Below, piece after piece: positions 6,848 to 15,600 of a DNA stretch of 18,382 bases. The notes below the pieces were generated by a model. That model saw only the letters and a program-made list of their open reading frames with translations, was not told where the DNA came from and did not search any database. The position numbers and the translations under genes were made by a program. The stretch is taken from assembly GCA_029062075.1 (NCBI GenBank), contig JAIDQW010000469.1, positions 1 through 18,382 of the forward strand, in the 5' to 3' direction. The stretch is from Paramuribaculum sp. (lineage in GTDB: Bacteria; Bacteroidota; Bacteroidia; Bacteroidales; Muribaculaceae). Within the stretch, counting starts at the first letter, position 1. Every line of letters starts with the position of its first letter.

Positions 6848-6917
6848 CCGGCTCCGCCAATACTCTAAGAACTATTCAGGTGTAATTATGTTATTTATTT
6901 ATAAACACGTTTCTATT

Positions 6918-8327
6918 ATGCCTGTAAGAGTCAAAAAAATTCTGCCTTTTATAGCGGCAACTGCATGCGCTGCAGTAACTGCTTCAGTTTCCTTTGCGCA
7001 AGATAATTCCACTGTCAGTCGTGAGAATTGGACTTATGTATCACCTTATTATGAGGCAGACAGCAATTGGTGGACTGATTTCGGCGACTCTACTCTTGAC
7101 TCTCTAATAGAACTTGGCAGAGCAAACAGTTATGATATAGCTGCGGCAGTAAAGCGCGTTGATGCCGCTAAAGCACTCGTTGGCATAGCTAAATCAGGTT
7201 ATTATCCTTCGGTCAATATCTCTGCCGGATGGACAAAGGAGCGGATGAGCGGTATGACATCGGCAACTAAAGTACCGTCAACAACTACCGATTATTTCAG
7301 TGCCGGTGCATCTGCTTCATGGGAAATAGATATTTTCGGCAAAGTAAGAGCCGGTGTAAATCAAAAGAAAGCTTCATACCGTGCCACTCGAGCCGAGTCT
7401 GAGGGCGTAATGCTTTCAATTACAGCAGAAATAGCTTCTACATATTTCAATTATCGAGTGGCACAGGCTCAGCTCGCTGTAGCCCTGGAACACAGTGCCT
7501 CTCAGCTTAAGGTTGTAAAAATTGCTGAAGCCCGACATGAAACCGGACTTGCATCGGCATTAGATGTAGCTCAGGCTAAAACCGTTTACTACTCCACACT
7601 TTCCACTATTGCTCCTCTCAGAGCACAGATTCATTCACTTAGAAACTCACTCGTCCTGCTAACGGGTACCGTTGCTGATGCATTACCATGCTCGCTTGAC
7701 AGCCTCGCACCATTACCGCAATGTAATCCTGTTCCACTAACCGGAGTACCTGCTGACATTATCCGTCGCCGTCCTGACATTATGCAGTCGGAACAGAATG
7801 TAAGCGCCGCTGCTGCCGCTGTCGGAATAGCGAAAAAGGACTTTCTGCCAACTCTCACGATAAACGGTGCGATAGGCACCAGCAGCCATGATGCCGGCAA
7901 CCTGTTTAAGAGTGGTAGTTTCACTTACAGTATCGCACCGTCACTCAGCTGGACACTTTTCAGCGGGTTCAGCCGGAAATATGCTGTAGCAGAGGCAAAA
8001 GCGCAGATGGAAGCATTAATTGATGATTACAATTATACCCTTAAGAACGCTTATTTTGAGGTTGACAACGCTATATATTCATACTCAATGTATCTTGCTA
8101 CTATCACCGACCTGAACGAAACTGAAAATCAGAGCCATATCGCTTTAACTCGCTCTGTGGAACTCTACAAAACCGGAAACTCAAACTTTACACCTGTGGC
8201 AGACGCTCAGATGTCATTCCTGACATATACAAACAGTCTCATAACAGCGAAAGGCAATGCCCTGAACGCACTCGTTTCGCTATACAAAGCCCTGGGTGGA
8301 GGATACTCAGACATAAAAACAGAATAA
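6918..8327 (+). CDS. Outer-membrane efflux channel (TolC/NodT family)
   Basis: From the chosen ATG at 6918 the product has 469 residues. Residues 1-27 form a signal peptide (MPVRVKKILPFIAATA, Ala-rich core, cut after SFA) with no lipobox Cys, so it should be a non-lipidated outer-membrane protein. Two outer-membrane efflux repeats follow, each with long helices and a beta hairpin. Family marks are SWEIDIFGKVR at 134-144, VPADIIRRRPDI at 277-288 and YKALGGGY near the C terminus. As a trimer it would give the exit duct for the adaptor and RND pump encoded just downstream. The same frame is open from a TTG at 6822, but that codon lies inside the htrA terminator hairpin. An ATG at 6888 is possible but would put ten residues ahead of the signal peptide. 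I see no convincing promoter between the terminator and the start. The next gene begins 21 nt after the stop. Confidence 0.93.
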   Translation: MPVRVKKILPFIAATACAAVTASVSFAQDNSTVSRENWTYVSPYYEADSNWWTDFGDSTLDSLIELGRANSYDIAAAVKRVDAAKALVGIAKSGYYPSVNISAGWTKERMSGMTSATKVPSTTTDYFSAGASASWEIDIFGKVRAGVNQKKASYRATRAESEGVMLSITAEIASTYFNYRVAQAQLAVALEHSASQLKVVKIAEARHETGLASALDVAQAKTVYYSTLSTIAPLRAQIHSLRNSLVLLTGTVADALPCSLDSLAPLPQCNPVPLTGVPADIIRRRPDIMQSEQNVSAAAAAVGIAKKDFLPTLTINGAIGTSSHDAGNLFKSGSFTYSIAPSLSWTLFSGFSRKYAVAEAKAQMEALIDDYNYTLKNAYFEVDNAIYSYSMYLATITDLNETENQSHIALTRSVELYKTGNSNFTPVADAQMSFLTYTNSLITAKGNALNALVSLYKALGGGYSDIKTE

Positions 8328-8348
8328 TAATACAATACCTCCCATTAT

Positions 8349-9464
8349 ATGCGCACATCTAACTTCTTTCTGCTATGCTGCTCTGTTGCAGCCGTAACTT
8401 TATCATGCTCCCGCAAACAATCCGGTAATATAGATGAAACTCCGGACATCCAGGTAGCGGAAGCTGTAACCGACTCGCTTACTCTTTATAAAACATATCC
8501 CGGTGTTATCAGTGCCAACAGCACTGTCAATGTTGTTGGAAGAGTCAACGGCACCGTACTCACCTGCAATTTCAGCGGAGGTGATTTAGTGCAGAAAGGT
8601 CAGGTATTGTTCACTATTGAATCTCGTATTTACCGAGATGCCCTTCAGCAGGCTCAGGCACAACTGGCGACCGCACGAAGCACAAATGAGTACGCCACCA
8701 AGCAATATGAAGCTATGAAAAAAGCGCTTGAAAGCGATGCTGTTTCTCAAATGGAAGTTGCTCAGGCTAAAAACTCCATGGAATCAAGCCTCGCTGCTAT
8801 AAAGACAGCTGAAGCAGCTTTGCGCACAGCCGCTACTAATCTGAGTTACTGCACGGTAACGGCACCAATTACCGGGCATATCTCCTCAAGGAATGTTGAC
8901 CCTGGCGCCTATATCGGAGGAGAAGGTGCACCGGTTGATCTTGCTACCATTTATGCAGATAAAGATGTACATGCCACCTTCTATATCGAGGATGACTCTT
9001 TTATGAGAATGTATTCCACCACCGCAAACCGCGAAGGTATTGATTACTCCGCCATTCCGCTTATTTTCAGCGAAGAACTTCCACATTCATATACAGCAGA
9101 CCTAAACTACCTCGCCCCAGATGTAAATTCATCAACAGGCACTATTGAGGTGAAAGCCAACATTGACAATCCTTACAATGAACTCAAAGCTGGAATGTAT
9201 GTATCGGTAAAGCTTCCTTGGAAAACAGATCCCAAGGCTGTATTGGTTAAAGATGCCTCGCTTTCAACAGACCAGCTTGGTAAATACCTTTACACCGTAA
9301 ATGATTCCAATAAGATAGTTTACACCCCGGTTAAGGTTGGAGACCTTTACCGGGACACGCTCCGAATTGTAACAGAAGGAATTCAGCCCGGAACAAAATA
9401 TGTTACAAAAGCAATGCTGAAAGTCCGACCCGGCATGACTGTCAACCCTGTTCTTACTCGCTAA
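8349..9464 (+). CDS. RND efflux periplasmic adaptor subunit, lipoprotein (AcrA/MexA-like)
   Basis: The 371-residue adaptor should bridge the RND transporter and the outer-membrane channel in the periplasm. The N terminus ends in a lipobox, VTLSC, with lipid-modified Cys20, as in AcrA. The two half-lipoyl motifs lie at about 62-90 (VVGRVNGTVL through QKGQVLFTIE) and 168-188 (CTVTAPITGHISS, DPGAYIG). The helical hairpin between them covers about 95-166. A beta-barrel domain at about 205-290 ends in NELKAGMYVSVKLP, and the membrane-proximal domain finishes the protein with RPGMTVNPVL. The gene sits 21 nt after the channel gene and 10 nt before the pump gene, so all three should be one transcript. 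No Shine-Dalgarno sequence precedes the ATG, which is usual in this phylum. Confidence 0.95.
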   Translation: MRTSNFFLLCCSVAAVTLSCSRKQSGNIDETPDIQVAEAVTDSLTLYKTYPGVISANSTVNVVGRVNGTVLTCNFSGGDLVQKGQVLFTIESRIYRDALQQAQAQLATARSTNEYATKQYEAMKKALESDAVSQMEVAQAKNSMESSLAAIKTAEAALRTAATNLSYCTVTAPITGHISSRNVDPGAYIGGEGAPVDLATIYADKDVHATFYIEDDSFMRMYSTTANREGIDYSAIPLIFSEELPHSYTADLNYLAPDVNSSTGTIEVKANIDNPYNELKAGMYVSVKLPWKTDPKAVLVKDASLSTDQLGKYLYTVNDSNKIVYTPVKVGDLYRDTLRIVTEGIQPGTKYVTKAMLKVRPGMTVNPVLTR

Positions 9465-9474
9465 ATCCCGGATT

Positions 9475-12400
9475 ATGTTTTCACGCTTTTTTATAGACCG
9501 CCCCATATTTTCGATTGTAATCGCCATTATAATGGTGCTTGCCGGGCTTCTTACAGTAAAATCTCTCCCTATATCACAATACCCGGATATAACTCCGCCA
9601 ACAGTCAATGTTTCTGCCACTTATCCCGGAGCTGATGCAAAAACCGTAGCTGAAACAGTTGGCGTGCCACTCGAAGAGCAAATCAACGGTGTGGAAGGAA
9701 TGATGTACATGAGCTCTACTTCCGGAAGTGACGGCAGCTATAGCCTGACCGTTACTTTTGACAACGGTACCGATGTTGACATGGCGGCTGTAAAAATCCA
9801 GAATAGAATTTCAATGGCAGAGGCAACTTTACCTGCAGCGGTTAAGCAACAAGGTGTTAGCGTTACATCACAGAGCAGCAACATTATTCTATTTGTCGCG
9901 CTTGAAACCGATGACCCCAAGCGATATGACGCCTTGTATCTCACCAACTATGCCAAACTTCATCTTGTAGATGCCATTTCGAGAGTTGAAGGAGTTGGTG
10001 GTGTAGGAGCTTTCGGAGCCGGAGAGTACAGCATGAGAATATGGCTTGATCCTCAGAAAATGCAGGTGAGAGACCTTACGCCGAGTGATGTGATGGCTAT
10101 GATTGAGTCACAAAACATCGAGGTGTCTGCCGGTTCTGTCGGTGCCGCGCCCACATCGTCTGACAACCAGTTTCAATATACTTTAACCAGCAAAGGGCGT
10201 CTCCAGACTCCGGACCAGTTTGAAAACATCATTCTCCGTGCAAATGAGGACGGAAGCATGCTCCGCCTGAAAGATGTTGCCACAGTTGACCTCGGCAGTG
10301 ATGACTATGCGCAGATTTCAAGGGTGAATTCGGGTGAGGCTGCTCTTATGGGCATTTATCAGCTCCCAGGTGCAAACGCGCTGGAAGTCACCAACAAAGT
10401 TCTTGCCGAGCTTGACAATCTTCAGAAGTATATGCCGGAAGGTATCCACTACCGCGTAGTGCTTAACTCATCGGATTTTGTTGATGCTTCAATTGAGGAA
10501 CTTCTTATCACTTTTGTTGAGACTTCTCTGCTTGTAATGCTTGTGATTCTTTTGTTCCTGCAAAACTGGCGTGCTGTGATTATCCCGATGCTTACAATAC
10601 CTGTGTCTCTCATAGCCACATTTGCAGTTATGAAACTCATGGGATTCTCACTCAATACCCTCACCCTTTTCGGTCTGGTACTGGCGATTGCCATTGTGGT
10701 AGATGATGCTATAGTTGTGGTGGAAGACTGTTCGAGAATTCTTGACGAAGGTAAACTAACGCCAAGACAGGCTGCTGAAAAAGCTATGAAAGAGCTTCAG
10801 GGACCGGTTATCGGCGAGGTACTCGTTCTTTTATCAGTATTCATTCCAACCGCCTTTGTATCAGGTATTACCGGTGAACTTTACAAACAGTTTGCTTTGA
10901 CAATCGCTGTTTCAACCGCCTTCTCCGGATTCAATGCACTGACTTTTACTCCGGCAATGTGTGCACTTTTTCTCCGTCCGACAAAACCCTCCAAGTTCTT
11001 TGTTTACAAATACTTTGAGAAAGGATTTGCCGCTACTCTGGCACTATATATGCGCATTGTCGGCAAATTCCTCAAAAAACCGATTGTAGCCATCGGTATT
11101 TATGTTGCTATTACGGTTGCCGCATTCTGGGGATTTATCAAATGGCCTACAAGCTATATTCCTTCGGAAGATATGGGTTATTACATAGCATCAGTACAGC
11201 TACCTACAGGTGCTTCGCTTGAACGTACCGACCAAATTATGACCTCCATCAGCAACGAACTGAAGGAACTACCAGAGGTAAAAGATGTTATCTCCATTTC
11301 CGGCATGTCAATGCTTGGAGGAGGTTCATCCTCGAATTTCGGCAGCATGTTTGTGGTTCTTGAACCGTGGAAAGACCGCAAAAAGAAATCTGAGGGGGTA
11401 AACGCGCTCATGGAAAAATTTCAGGAGATAGCCTCCCACTATCAGGAGCCTATAGCTTTTGCTGTAAATCCTCCGGCTATTCCGGGACTTGGAATGAGTT
11501 CAGGACTTGAAATGCAGCTGCTTGACATCAACTCACTCGGTGCAAGCGAAATGCTCTCGGCTATTTCAGCTGTCAGGGAAGAGGCAGCCAAAGATCCCCG
11601 TATTGCAAGCATAACCTCTACCTATGAAGGTGTTGTACCCCAGTATAATCTCAGCATAGACCGTGACAAAGTAAAAATCCACGGGTTGATGCTTGAAGAT
11701 GTTTATTCTGCCCTGTCCGCATATATGGGTACCAGCTATGTGAACGACTTTGTTGAGTTCGGTAGAGTCTATCAGGTAACAATAGGTGCCAATGCTGCCG
11801 CAAGAGCGAATATTGAAAATCTGCGCCAGCTAAGTGTCAGAAACTCTGACGGTGAAATGGTTCCATTCTCGGCATTCACCACCGTTGAACAGGTATTCGG
11901 TGAACCGACCGTAAGCCGTTACAATATGTACCAGACAGCTGCCATTACGGCAAATGCCGCAAAAGGCACAAGTTCGGCAGAAGGTATAAAGGCTATGGAG
12001 GAGATTGTATCAAAGACCCTCGGCTCCAACTACTCATTTGCTTGGACCGGAGAAGCCTATCAGGAAACTCAGGCGGGAACAACCATTTCCATGGTTATGC
12101 TGTTTGCCGTGATAATAACCTTGCTTGTGCTTGCCGCCCAATATGAAAGCATTACTGACCCGATAGCGGTGATCATCTCTATGCCCACAGCCATTCTCGG
12201 CACAATTATCGGATGTATATTTATGTCACAGAGCATAAGTATATATACTCAGATCGGTATCATACTGCTGCTGGGTCTATCCGCTAAAAACGCAATTCTT
12301 ATTGTTGAATACGCGGTAGATTTCCGGAAGAGCGGAATGGACATACGCCAGGCGGCACTCAATGCAGGCAAAATACGTTTCCGCCCGATTATGATGACTG

Positions 12401-12651
12401 CTCTCGCGTTTGTATTCGGAGTCATGCCTATGCTGTTTGCTACCGGAGCCGGTGCCGAAAGCCGTATATCATTAGGCACCGCAGTGGTATTCGGAATGTT
12501 TATCAATGCTATTGTAGGCACCCTCTTTGTGCCTAACTTCTGGGAGCTTCTGCAGAAATTTCAGGAAAAGCATCTTGCAAAATTCTTCAAACCCACTACA
12601 GCCGCACCAACCTCACCCACAACTGATACCGGGAGCTCTAGTCAGGTTTAA
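9475..12651 (+). CDS. RND-family multidrug efflux transporter (HAE1, AcrB-like)
   Basis: This 1058-residue inner-membrane proton antiporter should pump hydrophobic compounds from the periplasm or membrane into the tripartite channel. The length and layout match AcrB: TM1 at about 9-29, a large periplasmic loop, TM2-TM6 from about 341 to 497, TM7 near 537-555, a second loop, and TM8-TM12 from about 872 to 1020. The proton-relay residues are present: Asp410 and Asp411 in AIVVDDAIVVVED, Lys938 in LGLSAKNAILIVEYA, and Arg968 with Thr975 around the FRPIMMTALAF motif. This is the HAE1 (drug) rather than heavy-metal pattern. A hydrophilic tail rich in Thr, Pro and Ser follows the last helix. Substrates cannot be predicted. 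The stop codon touches the stop codon of sprA on the other strand, so no dedicated terminator separates them. Confidence 0.96.
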   Translation: MFSRFFIDRPIFSIVIAIIMVLAGLLTVKSLPISQYPDITPPTVNVSATYPGADAKTVAETVGVPLEEQINGVEGMMYMSSTSGSDGSYSLTVTFDNGTDVDMAAVKIQNRISMAEATLPAAVKQQGVSVTSQSSNIILFVALETDDPKRYDALYLTNYAKLHLVDAISRVEGVGGVGAFGAGEYSMRIWLDPQKMQVRDLTPSDVMAMIESQNIEVSAGSVGAAPTSSDNQFQYTLTSKGRLQTPDQFENIILRANEDGSMLRLKDVATVDLGSDDYAQISRVNSGEAALMGIYQLPGANALEVTNKVLAELDNLQKYMPEGIHYRVVLNSSDFVDASIEELLITFVETSLLVMLVILLFLQNWRAVIIPMLTIPVSLIATFAVMKLMGFSLNTLTLFGLVLAIAIVVDDAIVVVEDCSRILDEGKLTPRQAAEKAMKELQGPVIGEVLVLLSVFIPTAFVSGITGELYKQFALTIAVSTAFSGFNALTFTPAMCALFLRPTKPSKFFVYKYFEKGFAATLALYMRIVGKFLKKPIVAIGIYVAITVAAFWGFIKWPTSYIPSEDMGYYIASVQLPTGASLERTDQIMTSISNELKELPEVKDVISISGMSMLGGGSSSNFGSMFVVLEPWKDRKKKSEGVNALMEKFQEIASHYQEPIAFAVNPPAIPGLGMSSGLEMQLLDINSLGASEMLSAISAVREEAAKDPRIASITSTYEGVVPQYNLSIDRDKVKIHGLMLEDVYSALSAYMGTSYVNDFVEFGRVYQVTIGANAAARANIENLRQLSVRNSDGEMVPFSAFTTVEQVFGEPTVSRYNMYQTAAITANAAKGTSSAEGIKAMEEIVSKTLGSNYSFAWTGEAYQETQAGTTISMVMLFAVIITLLVLAAQYESITDPIAVIISMPTAILGTIIGCIFMSQSISIYTQIGIILLLGLSAKNAILIVEYAVDFRKSGMDIRQAALNAGKIRFRPIMMTALAFVFGVMPMLFATGAGAESRISLGTAVVFGMFINAIVGTLFVPNFWELLQKFQEKHLAKFFKPTTAAPTSPTTDTGSSSQV

Positions 12652-15600
12652 TCATCTTGCGAGATTGAGGTTGAAGCTCAAGCCGTAGGCTGTATCGGTA
12701 ACAGGATAAGCGTTTGAACTTACAATGGGGGTATTTATTCTGTGCTCAAAGAACATTCCCACTGTAAGGCGACGCGACATAATATAGTTAGCAGTAATAT
12801 TAATTCCAATTGTCCTGGTGCCTGAAGTCGCCTGAGTATAAGCGGTTTCAATACGTCTTATCAACGCCTGATTCAGCTGATAAGAGAAATCACCGTTGAT
12901 AGTGAGGTCGTTGCTTATTCCCTGCTGTGAGCCTTTTATCTTGAGCACAGAGTTAAAGCCCACTATTTTATAACCTACACCTGCAGTAATTCCGGTAGTA
13001 GCGGATTCCACTACCTGACCGGCTGAGGTATTCAGGGTGAGAGAGCGGCTGTTTCTCCACTCCGCATTCAAGGTAAGGTCATTTTTCAAAGTTCCGGATA
13101 CACCTATGAGCGGGGCAAAACGCTCTGTAATTGTTACAGACGAAATATTGTAAGGTGATGATGGCATAGGCTGACCGGTAAGTTCATTAAGGGTGAAACC
13201 GATATTATCACCATTGACACCGATCCAGTTGAGATATGAGCTATAAGATCCTACCGAATAAGTACACTGATAGGAGTGATTGAGAACAATTGTTTTGAAT
13301 ATATTCTGTAAAGCTGATATTCTTCCTATTCCGTCATAACTTATTCTCCAGTTCGGGAGTGCATGAGCGAGCGACGGGAACGGATTCAGATATTGCTTTC
13401 GCGGTGAGGTTCCGGTATATGCGGCAAGAAATGCCGGGATGAGAACATCACTGCCGGTAACACTTGGCGCACACACTTCGCTGCTGTAAGGTTGCCCGGC
13501 AAGAGCATGCCCGCTCATAAAGCCCGATTCCGGATAATGTGTACCCACATACTGTGCGTTAACCCTCTCAGCTATAACCGGTATTGCATTAATGAAATCA
13601 GTAAACGCTTTATTTGCATATCCGTTGTCAGCATTACCAGAGCGAAGCGATGTCAAAATAGCACAGTGCGTCTTCGTATAGCTGCCGCTCAGAGATGTCG
13701 GCATATTGTTGTACATGAACTGCACTGAATTGCTCCGGTTATCTGTTCTATTGGTGGTGAGACTTATTCTTAACCCCTTAATAGGTTCGAGGTTCAGTTC
13801 AAATGTTATTTCATTGGTCCGTGAGAAGATAGCAGGTGAGGTCTGACCGTCATCAAGAATAAGCCATCCGCACTCTTTTGCTCTCTGAATATAGCTCTCA
13901 CCGGTGAAACCGAAAGCAAAATCCAGACCGGGAGACATAGGACCGTAGTCGCGTGTCTGACCAAAGGCATTTCCTATATCGGGACGGAAGAGAGGCAGGC
14001 TCAGTGACCTGGTGGATCGCCATTTAACAGATGCATTGCGAGGTGACATTATAAATCTCGTGGCGTACTGAGCAATTTCGCTCCAAACGTTTTTATGCAC
14101 TTTCTTAATTTCCGTAACCGTGACATTCACATTTGTTTTACCTCTTGTGAGTAACTCTACATTATTCTCGTCAATTACTCTGGTCTTAACATTCATTTTC
14201 CTGCCTGTTGTAGCCTCTGTCACCGAGACATTAACATTTTTCGTCTTCAAATTATGAGTAACAGTTACAGTTGTGTCCTCACTCAGCGGATAAGCCCTGA
14301 TGAATCTGCGTGCTTTATCAGCATTGTTTCTGCTGCCGGGACGTGCCGGGGCAGTTGAGAAGCGTTGCCCTACTTTCTTGAACCACGGTATTTTATTATA
14401 GAAAGATTCAAAACTTATGGCTCCGTCAGCACTCCAAGCACCTTGGTTTGCAACGGAATTTCCCATATTCACCCCGTCAACAGTGGCTCCTCTCGCCCAC
14501 CTATAGGATGAATTATAGTTAACTGAACCGTTTATAAAATCCACTACCGGTATTCGGTTAAACGGTGCCTTGTATGAGGCAGAGAAAGTCTGATTGTAGC
14601 CCCATGGTGTTCCGAGACGTAGAATTGACTGCATAACAGTGTCTTTCCACTCTTTGTACTTGTCAGGAAACAGCTTTCTGTTTACCGCCCCGATAGGTTC
14701 ATCTATTCTCGCGGATGTATTTGATGTGAAATTGACATTAAGATTCTTTGTTATAGCCCATGACAAGTTCAACTGTCTGTCCCACAAAAAATTTTTACTT
14801 ACCTGAACAGGTAAGGTAAACCCGTTGTCAATCTCGCTGCGTGTCTGCTGCTCGTAATAGTAGCGTGACATCGTTGTCAGGAAGGAGATAGAGTTAGGCA
14901 ACCAGTTTATTTCCCATTCCTTAAAGAATTTCACATTGTTTGATGACGAGCGTATTTTTGAAAACGGTTTGAGCCCCTTTACACGGGGGGAATATGAGTA
15001 TCTGAAGCTGCCGCGATAATCGTTAGCGTTCTCGTACTCGGTGGTGGGATCGCTCTTAGACTGCTTGTTGAATGAGAAATTCAGAGTAAAGTTTCCGGGG
15101 TCCCATGGCTTCGGGGTTTTGCTCTTTACATCAAATGTGAGACCTGTCACACTAAAGCTTGACACGGTGGAGCGTTGTATCGCGTATGATTCTATGGAGT
15201 CACGCGCTCTTGCTGAACCGGCATCCTCAAGTGCATCTTTGAGCAGCACATCTTTGTCGAGCGGATTATATTTAGGCTTGGTGCGTTCTTTCATTACAGA
15301 ATAATAAACAGGAGCCTTAAGCTTAACAGATGAAGGTGCAAATCGCCCTATATCACCCTGCACAGCGAAATTAATCTGAGTGAAATCATCCATTCGACGC
15401 GAATTAAGATTCTGATCTACTCCACCAAAACCGGCTGTTTCAATATGGGTGCCGAAATTGAGTGTTGCAATGTCACTCAGCCCGAGGTTGGCATTGACTT
15501 TAGCCGCCCAACCTCCGGAACTCTCGAAATCGGTCACTTTTAGTTCATTTACCCAGACCGTTCCGCCCTTTGTTGTGGATGAATTGTTTCTCACACCTAT

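Noticed and set aside
12654..12665. Short inverted repeat ATCT-TGCG-AGAT at the RND/sprA junction, considered as a terminator
   Set aside because: The stem is only 4 base pairs and no T-run follows on either strand.
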